Shown here in pieces: positions 1-11,099 of a stretch of DNA of 64,000 nt. The notes under the pieces were generated by a model that was not told the DNA's origin, searched no databases, and saw nothing but the letters and a program-made list of their open reading frames with translations. Numbering within the stretch: position 1 is the first letter of the stretch; every line of letters starts with the position of its first letter. This DNA comes from an uncultured Anaerolineae bacterium (lineage in GTDB: Bacteria > Chloroflexota > Anaerolineae > Aggregatilineales > Phototrophicaceae): contig CALKJO010000011.1 in NCBI GenBank assembly GCA_937995825.1, forward strand, positions 17,621-81,620, written 5' to 3'. A program made the translations under genes and the position numbers.

Positions 1-1025
1 GGCGTCTCGCCGGTGCGCGCCTGCATCCACGTCATCTCCGCCAGCTTGAGCGCGATAACCGCCGTGCGCGTCTGCCCCCGGCTGCCATACAAGCCGGCGT
101 CGCGCTCGTCGATGAGCAGGCGCAGTTCGTCGCGGTGAGGTCCGGACAGCGTGACGCCGCGCTGAATTGACTCGTCCTGTTCGGCTTCCAGCCGCGCCGC
201 GAGCTGCGGCTCGATCTGCGCTGCGCTGAGTTCGCGGTGCAGGTCGAGTCCGAACGTCTCAAATGCCATCTGACCGTTGTTCGACGCGGTCAGCGCGAAG
301 CTGGGCTGATAGCGCAGCGTTAGCGTCTCGCGCCGCCCGGTTAAGTCCAGGTGCGCCGCCTGCGCGCCGCGTTCGAGTTCGCGTAAAAAGCGCTGGCGCC
401 CGGCGATCAGCGTTGCGCCCGCGGTGATGAGCTGATCATCCCAGTATGCCAGTTCGCGGCGGCTGGCGCGGCGCTCGGCGATGCGCTTGAGCAGCGCGTT
501 GCGCTGCGGCAGTGCCTTTTCGTAGACTTCGAGCGCCGCTAGGTAGCCAGCGTCCACCTGACCGAGCGTCTCATCCATGAAGCGCCGCCGATCCGCCGGC
601 GTCCCTTCGATCAGGGTCAGATCGCGCGGGACGAACAGCACCACATTGAGCAGCCCGACGATGTCTGTCAGCCGCTTGTCCGCGCCGTTGACGCGGATCG
701 TCTTGCGGAAGCGCCCCACGCCGTCCGCCGTCCGCTCCATCAGCAGGGTGATCTCGATACGATAGTCTGCGCCGCTGCGCCCGCCGATCTGCGCCGCCAG
801 CCGCGCAAACGGGATCGGCTCGGCTTCGGCGCGCCAGTGGATCAACTGACGATCGCTAGCGGTGTAGGGAGAGCGACCAGTTGCAGCGTAATAGATGGCT
901 TCGAGCAGGCTGGTTTTGCCCTGGGCGTTTGCGCCCACCAAGACAATCGGGCGGTCTGCGGGCAGAGCCAGTTCGAGACGCGCGTAATTGCGGAAATTGG
1001 TCAGCGAGAGATGTTCGACGCGCAT
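1..1025 (-). CDS. recF: DNA replication/repair protein RecF, 3' end cut by the window
   Basis: RecF is an SMC-like ATPase that binds gapped DNA and helps load RecA for gap repair. The visible 341 residues start MRVEHLSLTNFRNY, typical of the family. A Walker A motif (GANAQGKTS) lies at residues 31-39 and the ABC-type signature LSGPHRDEL at about 293-301, followed by the GSRGQ segment. The Walker B/D-loop end would lie beyond base 1. The start at 1025 gives the conserved N-terminus; in-frame extension is not needed. The truncated TIR gene ends 10 bases upstream on the same strand. No dnaA or dnaN neighbours are visible on this side. Confidence 0.95.
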   Translation of the reverse strand, partial: MRVEHLSLTNFRNYARLELALPADRPIVLVGANAQGKTSLLEAIYYAATGRSPYTASDRQLIHWRAEAEPIPFARLAAQIGGRSGADYRIEITLLMERTADGVGRFRKTIRVNGADKRLTDIVGLLNVVLFVPRDLTLIEGTPADRRRFMDETLGQVDAGYLAALEVYEKALPQRNALLKRIAERRASRRELAYWDDQLITAGATLIAGRQRFLRELERGAQAAHLDLTGRRETLTLRYQPSFALTASNNGQMAFETFGLDLHRELSAAQIEPQLAARLEAEQDESIQRGVTLSGPHRDELRLLIDERDAGLYGSRGQTRTAVIALKLAEMTWMQARTGET

Positions 1026-1035
1026 CGACGCATCG

Positions 1036-1236
1036 TCATGGACTGCTGGCTAAGAACGTCAGCAGAAACCGGATCATGATCCCCGCCGGCATCCAGCGAA
1101 AATCGACTCCAATCGGCAGCACATCCGAGTCCTTGAAGAGATGGTCAGCGTCGAAGGCATTCACCAGCCGGTCATCGATGCGACCCGTAAACGCCAGGCT
1201 GTCGGAGCGCCGATGGGAGATGAAGATGCGCGTCAT
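1036..1236 (-). pseudogene. TIR-domain gene remnant
   Basis: The 66-codon frame begins MTRIFISHRRSDS and continues through FTGRIDDRLV, LFKDSD and LPIGVDFR. That is the first 45-47 residues of a bacterial TIR domain (betaA, BB-loop and following strand), as found in Chloroflexota TIR proteins. A complete TIR domain needs about 130 residues, but here the reading jumps to a short hydrophobic tail (MIRFLLTFLA) and stops. The catalytic glutamate region of NADase TIRs is missing. The TIR recognition is from the motif order; the view that this is a deletion derivative rather than a working miniprotein is inference. It sits just upstream of recF. Confidence 0.6.
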
Positions 1237-1369
1237 GCCCTGATCCTTGCATCGGTTCGAAAGGGATGGCGGGATTGTAACACAAATTTATCGTCTTAGC
1301 CTGCGATTTTACAGAGTGAGGACGTCTCCCTCTTCCAGCGCGTCGATTTCGCCTTTATACTTTGGCGCT

Positions 1370-2185
1370 ATGCCTGTTGTTCTGCTGCTCCTCAGCCTGT
1401 TTGTCCTTGCCGCCTGCGATTCGCCGCTACCGATGCCAACTCCGACCCGCGCGCTGTCCGCGCCGACGCTTGCGCCCAGCCCGGAAGTTCTGCCGATCCT
1501 GCCGGCGTTCGATCCGGCACAGCGGGGCGGACTCGGTCAGAGCGATCCGACTGCCGCTGCGCTGCCGGCGGGCGCGGAACTGCCGCCGCTGCCCGTCGGG
1601 ACGCGCGCTCTTGGCGCGGCGTTTCAAGCAGTGCAGGTGACGATTGCGTCCGGCATTCTCGAAGGCGATCTGTATACGCCTTCAAGCGATCTGCGCGTTC
1701 CTGGCGTTCTTCTGCTGGCTGCTGACCGCGCCGCTTGGCTCGATTTTCCGCTGCGGCTGCGCGATGCCGGCTTCACTGTGCTGAGCATCGCTTACAACAC
1801 GGATGACCCGTCTGCATTTGCCTCGCTGATTCAGACGCTGATCCGGGTTGGCACAGTCGATCCGACGCGGATCGCGGTCGCTGCCGCTGACTCTGCTGCG
1901 GCGCTGGCGCTCAACGGCTGCGGTGCTGACGCGCTGTGCGACGCGGCGGCGCTGCTCCATCCGCAGGGTGTCACCCCCGATGCGGTGCTGCGTTTCAATC
2001 CGCGCCCGCTGCTGATCGCTGCGCCCGCTGGAGACAGCGCCGCCGCCGAAGCGCTGCGCCCCGCTGTCGCTGGCGATGCCTTCTTTCTTTATGTCCCTGG
2101 ATCATTCGCCGGGGGTCAGGCGCTGGCGCTCGGCGCGCCAGGCGCGCAGATGATCGAATGGCTGCTCGGGTGCTGGACACAGTAG
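1370..2185 (+). CDS. Lipoprotein with alpha/beta-hydrolase-like fold
   Basis: The 271-residue product starts with a lipoprotein signal whose lipobox LAAC places the acylated cysteine at residue 16. A Pro/Ala/Thr-rich linker follows. The later part (VPGVLLLAADRAAWLDFPLRLRDAGF style, then DPTRIAVAAADSAAAL) resembles a dienelactone-hydrolase-type alpha/beta fold. The expected GxSxG elbow reads A-D-S-A-A, so activity is doubtful. The ATG at 1370 was chosen over an upstream in-frame ATG at 1247 because it puts the signal peptide at the N-terminus. No clear Shine-Dalgarno sequence is visible. Exact function unknown. Confidence 0.7.
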   Translation: MPVVLLLLSLFVLAACDSPLPMPTPTRALSAPTLAPSPEVLPILPAFDPAQRGGLGQSDPTAAALPAGAELPPLPVGTRALGAAFQAVQVTIASGILEGDLYTPSSDLRVPGVLLLAADRAAWLDFPLRLRDAGFTVLSIAYNTDDPSAFASLIQTLIRVGTVDPTRIAVAAADSAAALALNGCGADALCDAAALLHPQGVTPDAVLRFNPRPLLIAAPAGDSAAAEALRPAVAGDAFFLYVPGSFAGGQALALGAPGAQMIEWLLGCWTQ

Positions 2186-2300
2186 GCGCAGCGAGCGCTT
2201 TTTGCCCGCGCTCGTTCACGCAGTTGCCATATCCACTCCGGGTGGGATAGAATGGGCGCATGATCGTATCATCAGATTGGGAAGATAAAGGGGGCGAGCC

Positions 2301-3551
2301 GTGAGTCGTTGGGAAGGCAAATATGTCATCGGACTCACTGGCAATATTGGGGTGGGCAAGACTGTGGTGCGGCAGATGCTTCAGCATCTTGGCGCCTACA
2401 CCATCGACGCCGATGAACTGGCCCATCAGGTGATGGCTCCGGGCGCGCTCGCTTATCAGCCGGTGACCGAGCTGTTCGGCAAGATCATCGTCGGCGGCGA
2501 CGGCAAGATCAACCGCCGAATGCTCAGTCAGATCGTCTTCAGCGTCCCTGAGGCGCTCGCTCGACTGGAGGCGATCATCCATCCGATTGTCATTCAATAC
2601 ATTAGCTTGCTGATCAACCATACTAAGCAGCGCGTTGTGGTCGTCGAAGCCATCAAGCTGATCGAAAGCGGCTTTGCCGACGCGCTCGATACGGTCTGGG
2701 TGGTCGATGCGTCTCCAGAAACGCAGCTTCGGCGGCTGGTCGAGAAGCGCAAGATGACGCTTGATGAGGCGCGCAGGCGGATGCGGGCGCAGTCATCGCA
2801 GGCGCACAAGATCGCCCGCGCCAATGTCGTCATCAAGAATGATGGGAGCGTGGAGGAGACCTGGAAGCAGGTGCAGGCAGCATGGAATGAGATAGCGCGC
2901 ACGCTCAGCGGCAAAGCCGCGCCGCCTCAAACGGGCAAGACCAGCGCGCTGCCCGCGCAGCCGAAGGCGGCTCCCGCTGCCACATCCGCGCCGACAATGC
3001 TGCATCCCATCCCGCCGACTCAGCCGCCGTCCGCTGCTGCCACGCCCGCTGCGCCCATCGAGCTGGTGATCCGGCGCGGGATGCCCAAGCACGCGGACGC
3101 TATCGCCGCTTTCATCGGGAAAGCCGTTGGGAGGAATGTCACGCGGCAGGATATAATGATGGAGTTCGGTCTGAAAAGCTACCTGCTCTGTGAGGACAAG
3201 TCCGGCGCGATGCAGGCGCTGGTCGGCTGGCAGGTCGAAAACTTGATCACCCGCATTGATGAGCTGTACGTTTCGCCCACTGCTCCTCGCGAGACTGCGA
3301 CGCGGCTGCTGCTGAGCGCGGTTGAGGATGCCGCGTCGCAGCTTCAGAGCGAAATCATCTTTGTCTTTCTGCCTCAGACCACCTCGCAGGACATCGTGAG
3401 CGCGATTGCCAGCGCCGGATACACGCCGGTGGTGCTGGAGGAGATCAAGTCGCTGACGTGGCGCGAAACCGTCCGCGCAGTGATGGACAGCAAGGCGGGT
3501 CTGCAAGGCATGATGAAGCAGCTGCGCGAGGAAGTGAATACCCCCTTTTAG
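2301..3551 (+). CDS. coaE: Dephospho-CoA kinase fused to a GNAT-like domain
   Basis: Residues about 8-200 are a dephospho-CoA kinase (last step of coenzyme A synthesis, ATP-dependent 3'-phosphorylation), with the P-loop TGNIGVGKT at about 13-21 and the DADELAHQV segment. An Ala/Pro-rich linker (about 205-255) joins it to a C-terminal region of about 150 residues. That region begins IELVIRRGMPKHADAIAAF and contains DELYVSPTAPRETATRLL, consistent with a GNAT acyltransferase fold. Bacterial CoaE is usually near 200 residues, so this is about twice normal length. The start is GTG, preceded by AAAGGGGG. It is followed 24 bases later by a small membrane protein. Confidence 0.88.
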   Translation: MSRWEGKYVIGLTGNIGVGKTVVRQMLQHLGAYTIDADELAHQVMAPGALAYQPVTELFGKIIVGGDGKINRRMLSQIVFSVPEALARLEAIIHPIVIQYISLLINHTKQRVVVVEAIKLIESGFADALDTVWVVDASPETQLRRLVEKRKMTLDEARRRMRAQSSQAHKIARANVVIKNDGSVEETWKQVQAAWNEIARTLSGKAAPPQTGKTSALPAQPKAAPAATSAPTMLHPIPPTQPPSAAATPAAPIELVIRRGMPKHADAIAAFIGKAVGRNVTRQDIMMEFGLKSYLLCEDKSGAMQALVGWQVENLITRIDELYVSPTAPRETATRLLLSAVEDAASQLQSEIIFVFLPQTTSQDIVSAIASAGYTPVVLEEIKSLTWRETVRAVMDSKAGLQGMMKQLREEVNTPF

Positions 3552-3575
3552 ACAGATGAGCGGGAGCAACCGACT

Positions 3576-3827
3576 ATGCTGAATGCTCTGATGCAGTTTG
3601 CGCCCGTCAAGTGGGCGCTGCGCCATCCGCGCTTATCGGCGTGGATCGCGCTGTCGGTCGGATTCAACGTTCTGCTGCTGATCGAAGTCGATGACGCGGT
3701 GACGCCGCCGCAGTTGATCGCGCTAATGGTCGCCTGCGTGCTGGTCGCGGGCGTCTGCATCTGGATCGTCAGTTGGGAGGACGACGACGACTCCGAGTCG
3801 CCTGACTCTGCCGCTGAAGAGCCGTAA
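3576..3827 (+). CDS. Small membrane protein of unknown function
   Basis: This 83-residue product has two hydrophobic stretches (about residues 20-37 and 46-66) and an acidic tail rich in Asp, Glu and Ser (WEDDDDSESPD), so it is probably a small two-pass inner-membrane protein. A GGGAG ribosome-binding site precedes the ATG. It lies 24 bases after coaE on the same strand, so co-transcription is likely. I do not recognise a family. Confidence 0.65.
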   Translation: MLNALMQFAPVKWALRHPRLSAWIALSVGFNVLLLIEVDDAVTPPQLIALMVACVLVAGVCIWIVSWEDDDDSESPDSAAEEP

Positions 3828-3884
3828 CACCACGGAGTAATGAGGGAGGCGCCAGGCGTGATGAGGGCAAAAGCAGATTTTTCC

Positions 3885-4757
3885 TCAGCCTTCATCACTG
3901 ATCTTGAGACCATCGCGCAGACGGCGATAGGTTGCTTGAAAGATCAGCGCGTCGGCGGTGTGGAACGGTTCCGGCGCTTCAACCGCCGCTGTCCCCTCAA
4001 CGCTGTTGTCGAGAAATACTTGAAGCAGGTCACGGTAGCGCAGATCGGCTTCGTTGAGCGGTAGATGCGCCTTCTCGCCCTTGCTTGTATAGGCGATGCC
4101 GCTGACATGAAAATGGCAGCGTTTGAGCGCGTCCGCGCCCAAGCCTTCACGGACACGCCGCAGCGCGTCGTCAAATTCGGCGTAGGAGTTGAACGAGCCA
4201 TCGCCCGCCCTGGCGTGCAGATGCGCCCAATCGATGCAGGGCAGCACGCCCGGCACATCGCGCGCAAGCTGGATCGTCTCGTCAAGCGAACCGAACATGG
4301 CGGCTTTGCCCATCGTCTCCGGGCGCAGCGTCACGTCGACGCCTTCGGAGCGCAGAATCGCGGTCAGTTCGAGCAGCTTTTCCTTCGCCCGCTCATACAC
4401 CCGCTCCGGCGGCTGGCTGTGATAGCTGCCTGGATGAAAGACGATGTCCTTCGCGCCCGCCAGATAACCTTTGCGCGCCGCCGCCAGCAGCCGCTCATCC
4501 GATTTCGCCATCAGCTCGGCGGTCTGGCTGTTGAGATTGATATAATAGGGAGCATGGATGCTGAGAGTCACACCCGCTTTTTCTGCCGCCGCCTTGATCT
4601 CGGCGCACATGTCGTCGCTGACGCGCACGCTCTGCACCCAGGCGATCTCAAGATGGCTCAGGCCCAGTTCGCGGATGTGTTTAATGGCGGCGGGTGTGCC
4701 GCTGGTCGGCGTGGTCTGCGGCGATCCGACGGTTCCAAAGCGCAGCGCGTCTGTCAA
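3885..4757 (-). CDS. Endonuclease IV-like TIM-barrel protein (AP endonuclease family 2)
   Basis: The 290-residue protein has the metal-ligand pattern of endonuclease IV-type TIM barrels: H68 in SIHAPYY, H108 in VFHPGSY, E147 in RPETMG, D176 and H179/H181 in CIDWAHLHA, H215/H217 in HFHVSG, H231, and E260 in VEAPEP. These would hold the zinc cluster used to cut the phosphodiester 5' to abasic sites. The sequence resembles the archaeal and Chloroflexota branch of the family rather than classical Nfo, and related barrels can be sugar isomerases. It is divergent from the M50-like gene at 4823 and convergent with the small membrane protein at 3576. Confidence 0.82.
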   Translation of the reverse strand: MTDALRFGTVGSPQTTPTSGTPAAIKHIRELGLSHLEIAWVQSVRVSDDMCAEIKAAAEKAGVTLSIHAPYYINLNSQTAELMAKSDERLLAAARKGYLAGAKDIVFHPGSYHSQPPERVYERAKEKLLELTAILRSEGVDVTLRPETMGKAAMFGSLDETIQLARDVPGVLPCIDWAHLHARAGDGSFNSYAEFDDALRRVREGLGADALKRCHFHVSGIAYTSKGEKAHLPLNEADLRYRDLLQVFLDNSVEGTAAVEAPEPFHTADALIFQATYRRLRDGLKISDEG

Positions 4758-4822
4758 CGCAACACCTCATGGACTTCATGCGTACAGGAAAACATGAGTA
4801 TAGCACATGGAGCCTTTTCACC

Positions 4823-5554
4823 ATGACCCGTCTGCCCTTCAGACGCCGCGCGCTGATCCTGTCCGCGCTGGCGCTCGCGGCGGCGATCTTCCTGTGGAAC
4901 ACGCCCGCGCTCGATCCGCTTGTCTACCCGTTCCGGCTGTTCGTGACCTTCATCCATGAGACCGGGCATGGGCTGGCGGCGCTGGCGACCGGCGGGCGCT
5001 TCCTCGGCTTTCAGGTCTTTGAAAATGGCACGGGCATCGCGCTGACAGCGGGCGGCAGCCGCCTGCTGATCCTGCCCGCCGGCTATCTGGGCGCGGCGGC
5101 GTTCGGGGCGATCCTGTTCTATCTGGCGCACACCGTCCCGCACAGCAGGCGAATTTCGGTCGTGCTGGGTGTGCTGGTCGGCATCGTGACGCTGCTCTAT
5201 ACCGGGCTGCTGTCGGCGTCATTTTCGCCGGTCGCGTTCATCGTCGGCTTGTTCACCGCTGGAGCGCTGATCTGGCTGGGACGCCGCGCCGACGACGACA
5301 TCAATCTGCTGGCGCTCAATTTCCTCGCCATCATGACCGCGCTGCACGCCGTCTTTGACCTGATCGGGCTGGTCGGCAGCAGCGGGGCGATGCTGGGGAA
5401 TGTCCGCAATGACGCGGCGGCGTTCTCGGCAGAGGTCGCGCCGTTGATCCCGGCGGCGGTCTGGGCGCTGGTCTGGGCGGCGCTGGCGATGGCGATGCTG
5501 GGCGCAGCAGTCTATTTCAGCATCGTCCGTCCCTGGCTGCGGAAGCGGGGCTGA
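4823..5554 (+). CDS. M50-like membrane zinc metallopeptidase
   Basis: This 243-residue polytopic membrane protein carries an HETGHG zinc-binding motif (H45, E46, H49) in the first third, as in the M50B-like family of site-2-protease relatives. About five hydrophobic segments follow. The ATG at 4823 was chosen because an upstream in-frame ATG would add a non-hydrophobic stretch that overlaps the divergent endonuclease gene. Its stop overlaps the start of the next gene by one base (TGATG), so the two are translationally coupled. Substrate unknown. Confidence 0.75.
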   Translation: MTRLPFRRRALILSALALAAAIFLWNTPALDPLVYPFRLFVTFIHETGHGLAALATGGRFLGFQVFENGTGIALTAGGSRLLILPAGYLGAAAFGAILFYLAHTVPHSRRISVVLGVLVGIVTLLYTGLLSASFSPVAFIVGLFTAGALIWLGRRADDDINLLALNFLAIMTALHAVFDLIGLVGSSGAMLGNVRNDAAAFSAEVAPLIPAAVWALVWAALAMAMLGAAVYFSIVRPWLRKRG

Positions 5555-6870
5555 TGCGCCGAATTTCGCGCGGACTGCTGCGCACGCTGCGACCGCTGCG
5601 CGCTGTGCGGTTGCTGGCGCTGTGCGCGTTCATCATCCTGCTGATCCCTTCGTCCACCATCCCGCTCGGCGATCCCTGGCGGCGCATCGGCTTTCTCGTC
5701 GGCGCGCGGCATTTTGATTATGTCGGTTGGGAGGTGCGCGCGCTGGCGGCAAAAGCGGGCGCGATGCTCTGGGGCTTCCATCCATTCATGAGCGAGGCGG
5801 ATCGGACGGCGCTGGTGCGCGCTTACTTCGCCGATCTCGACCGCGCCATCCGGCTTGACGCGCAGATCGCAGGCGTCTACGCCGAGTCGGACGATGCGGG
5901 CGCACGATCGGCGGCGCTGCGAGCGGAGCGCGATGCCCTGCGCGACTCGCTCTCCCAACGGCAGACGCTGGTCGAAAGCATCTTAGAGGGGCAGGTCAGC
6001 GCCGCGCTGGTCGATCAGGGCTTCGGACTCGGCGGGCAGGTGCTTCCCCCCGTGCTGATGCGCTTCACGGAGACGCCGCAGTTTCTGGTTGTCTCCCCGC
6101 GTGAGCGCATCGGCTTCGAGATCGGCTTTAGCCTGCATCCGATCTCGGTCGATGAGGCGGCGCAGCTTGAGGCGCGGGTCGAAGCGGCGGGCGACTATGC
6201 CGCGCTGGTCGTCCCCATCGGTGGGATGGCGCTCTATCCGGCGATGGTGCTAGAGCGCCCGTCGATCCCCGCCGTCGTGGACACGTTCGCCCATGAATGG
6301 CTGCATCACTATCTGTTCTTCTTCCCATTGGGGCTGAATTACGACTTCAACAACGAAACACGCATCATTAACGAGACGACCGCCACCCTCTTCGGTCAGG
6401 AGATGGCGCGTATCGTCCTGGCGCGCTACTACCCCGATCTGGCGGTCGATCCTGCGCCAAGTCGCGCCAAACAACAGGGCGATCCATTCGATTTCGGGGC
6501 GGCATTGGACGAAACGCGGCGGACAGTCGATGATCTGCTCGCCGCCGGACGGGTCGAGGAGGCGGAAGCCTATATGGAGGAGCGGCGCGCCCTGTTCGTC
6601 GCCAATGGCTACCTGATCCGGCGGCTGAACCAGGCATTTTTCGCCTTCTACGGCGGCTATCAGACGGGCGCGCCCGGCGCGGGCGGCGGCGATCCCATCG
6701 GCGCGGCGGTGCGCGCCATCCGCGCCGCGAGTCCGTCGATCCTGGCGTGGATCGAGACCATGCGCGGCATCACCACCCGCGCCGAACTGATGACGCATCT
6801 GCAAAGGACGCAGTTGAAGGTGATCGATCAGACGCCGATAGGTCTGATGGGCAAGTTCAAAACTGGGTGA
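5554..6870 (+). CDS. Membrane-anchored protein with HExxH zinc-protease motif
   Basis: The 438-residue product has an N-terminal membrane segment (about residues 15-30) and then a soluble domain. HEWLHH supplies H247, E248 and H251, and a downstream NET segment supplies E274, a plausible third zinc ligand as in gluzincins. A helical region rich in Ala, Arg and Glu (about 80-150) precedes it. I do not recognise a named family; the peptidase role is inferred from the motif and from coupling with the upstream M50-like gene (one-base overlap). Confidence 0.65.
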   Translation: MRRISRGLLRTLRPLRAVRLLALCAFIILLIPSSTIPLGDPWRRIGFLVGARHFDYVGWEVRALAAKAGAMLWGFHPFMSEADRTALVRAYFADLDRAIRLDAQIAGVYAESDDAGARSAALRAERDALRDSLSQRQTLVESILEGQVSAALVDQGFGLGGQVLPPVLMRFTETPQFLVVSPRERIGFEIGFSLHPISVDEAAQLEARVEAAGDYAALVVPIGGMALYPAMVLERPSIPAVVDTFAHEWLHHYLFFFPLGLNYDFNNETRIINETTATLFGQEMARIVLARYYPDLAVDPAPSRAKQQGDPFDFGAALDETRRTVDDLLAAGRVEEAEAYMEERRALFVANGYLIRRLNQAFFAFYGGYQTGAPGAGGGDPIGAAVRAIRAASPSILAWIETMRGITTRAELMTHLQRTQLKVIDQTPIGLMGKFKTG

Positions 6871-6949
6871 AGCGTCTGCCGACTTCAGGCGTGGATCACG
6901 CCCATGCTCGATCAAATCTGGATTCAAACGGAAAGAGAGCAAATCTCAC

Positions 6950-7480
6950 ATGGATATCGATGCTCTGCGCAGCTATCGCCGCGCAAAAGACCACTATTTC
7001 AAAGCCAGCCCAGACTCGCCGCTGACGCCGGAGCAGCAGGCGCACTTTGACGGCTTGCGCTACTACGACCCCAATCCCGACCTCGATCTGATCGTCGAAG
7101 TGCAGCGTGTCGATGAAGGCAAGCCGTTCCTGATGGAGACGACCACCGGCGATCTGCGCTCGTACAAGCGTTTTGCCCGCTTTACATTCACCGTCGATGG
7201 CGTCGAAGCGCAGCTCACCATCTATGAGACGCCATTCGGCTTCTTCCTGCCATTCGCGGACGCCAACGCTGGCTTTGAGACGTATCCCGCCGGGCGCTAT
7301 CTCGAACCTGAACGCCTGAGCGCGGATCGCTTTCATGTCGATTTCAATCTGGCGTACAATCCCTTCTGCGCCTATTCCCCAGGCTATTCCTGCCCGATCA
7401 CGCCGCCGGAGAACCGGATCAGCGTGCCAATTCAGGCGGGGGAGCGCCTGCCGGAAGGAAAATGGGTCGAGTCGGAATGA
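6950..7480 (+). CDS. DUF1684 family protein
   Basis: The 176-residue protein has the hallmark segments of DUF1684: YDPNPDLDL near the start, GAETY-like FETYPAGRYL in the middle and a conserved end DFNLAYNPFCAYSP...CPITPPENR. Members are often cytoplasmic proteins of unknown biochemical role in Bacteroidota, Actinobacteria and Chloroflexota. A purine-rich GGAAAGAGAG precedes the ATG. It stands alone between the HExxH gene and a Uma2 remnant. Confidence 0.85.
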   Translation: MDIDALRSYRRAKDHYFKASPDSPLTPEQQAHFDGLRYYDPNPDLDLIVEVQRVDEGKPFLMETTTGDLRSYKRFARFTFTVDGVEAQLTIYETPFGFFLPFADANAGFETYPAGRYLEPERLSADRFHVDFNLAYNPFCAYSPGYSCPITPPENRISVPIQAGERLPEGKWVESE

Positions 7481-7502
7481 GTTTACGCAAGGAAAACAAG
7501 CG

Positions 7503-7681
7503 ATGGTCGCCGCTGAACGCCCCCAATCAATGACCGCCGAGGAGTTCTTCGCCTTCGCGTCGCTGCCGGAGAACCGGGATCGCAGGCTTGAACTGGAGGA
7601 TGGGGAGATTGTCGAGATGGCGCCAGCAGCGACGTGCTGCCGGGCTTTGCGCTGCCGATCCGGCAGCGCTTCCCGTCATAG
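7503..7681 (+). pseudogene. Uma2-family nuclease remnant with internal deletion
   Basis: The first about 42 codons (MTAEEFFAFASLPEN, RRLELEDGEIVEMAP) match the N-terminus of Uma2/DUF820 restriction-like endonucleases. In a different frame, codons just downstream read SDVLPGFALPIRQRF and then TAG at 7679-7681, which is the usual Uma2 C-terminal ending. The central nuclease core of roughly 130 residues, with its PD-(D/E)xK residues, is gone. The family match is from motif knowledge; loss by internal deletion plus frame change is read directly. The 3' end overlaps the rsmH stop by 6 bases. Confidence 0.75.
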
Positions 7682-8599
7682 TTTCGCCACCACGCGCAGT
7701 TTCGCGCTGCGGCTGCGCGGATTGGCGGCGGTCTCGTCCGCATCGGCGGTGATCGGCTTGCGCGTCACCAGCCGGACGCTCGCCTGATGCCCGCACACGC
7801 AGACCGGCACGTGCGGCGGGCAGATGCAGGCGGTCGCCGCGAGCTTGAACGCATCCTTGACGATCCGATCTTCCAGGCTGTGAAAGCTGATCACGCCCAT
7901 CCGTCCGCCCGACGCCAGCAGGTCTAGCCCCGCTTCGATCCCGCGCTCGACCGCTGACAGCTCATCGTTGACGGCGATCCGCAGCGCCTGAAATGTCCGA
8001 GTCGCCGGATGGATGTCGCCCCAGAAGCGGCGCGGGATAGCGGACTCGACCGCCGCCGCCAGTGCGCGGGTGGTGTTGATCGGGCGCGCCGCGATGATAG
8101 CGCGGGCGATGCGGCGGCTCTCGCGTTCTTCGCCGTAGCGAGAGAGGATGTCCGCCAGCGCTTCGGCTGTCAGCGTGTTGACCAGATCGGCGGCGGTCAT
8201 GCTCGGAGAACTCGGATCGAAGCGCATATCGAGCGGCGCATCGTGGCGGAAGGCGAATCCGCGCTCTGGCGTGTCCAACTGCATCGATGACACGCCGAGA
8301 TCGAGCAGGATCAGATCGACCGCGTCCCAGCCATGTGACCGCGCCGCCTGCGCCATGTCTGCGTAGCTGGCATGAACCAACCTGACCCGATCCCCGAACG
8401 GGGCGAGCGTCTCCGCCGCCAGCGCCAGCGCTGCCGGGTCGAGATCGAGTCCTAAAAGCGACCCGACGCCCGCGTCCAGCAGCGCGGCGCTGTGTCCGCC
8501 CGCGCCGACCGTCCCATCTAGCGCCCGAAGCGCGGCGCGATCCCGTTCAGGGGGGATCAGGTGCGCCAGGAGCGGCGCGAGCAGTACCGGAATGTGCAT
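7676..8599 (-). CDS. rsmH: 16S rRNA (cytosine1402-N4)-methyltransferase RsmH
   Basis: RsmH methylates N4 of C1402 in the 16S rRNA decoding centre using S-adenosylmethionine. The 307-residue sequence begins MHIPVLLAPLL, has the SAM-binding DGTVGAGGHS and DLDP segments, the DLGVSSMQLD motif and the ISFHSLEDRIVKDAF block. Length and order fit the family. It lies 11 bases downstream of priA in the minus-strand run rather than at the head of a dcw division cluster, where mraW is often found. Confidence 0.96.
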   Translation of the reverse strand: MHIPVLLAPLLAHLIPPERDRAALRALDGTVGAGGHSAALLDAGVGSLLGLDLDPAALALAAETLAPFGDRVRLVHASYADMAQAARSHGWDAVDLILLDLGVSSMQLDTPERGFAFRHDAPLDMRFDPSSPSMTAADLVNTLTAEALADILSRYGEERESRRIARAIIAARPINTTRALAAAVESAIPRRFWGDIHPATRTFQALRIAVNDELSAVERGIEAGLDLLASGGRMGVISFHSLEDRIVKDAFKLAATACICPPHVPVCVCGHQASVRLVTRKPITADADETAANPRSRSAKLRVVAKL

Positions 8600-8610
8600 G
8601 GGTTATCCTG

Positions 8611-11067
<2,457 letters not shown>

Positions 11068-11099
11068 CCTGTTCAACCTGGATAGACAATCCAAGCACC

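Noticed and set aside
1245..1275. GGTTCGAAA string resembling a tRNA T-loop
   Set aside because: No acceptor stem, anticodon arm or CCA-compatible end can be drawn around it.
3859..3897. Inverted repeat TGATGAGGGC / GCCTTCATCA at the convergent gene ends
   Set aside because: The stem has a mismatch, the right arm lies inside coding sequence and no T-run follows on either strand, so it is not listed as a terminator.
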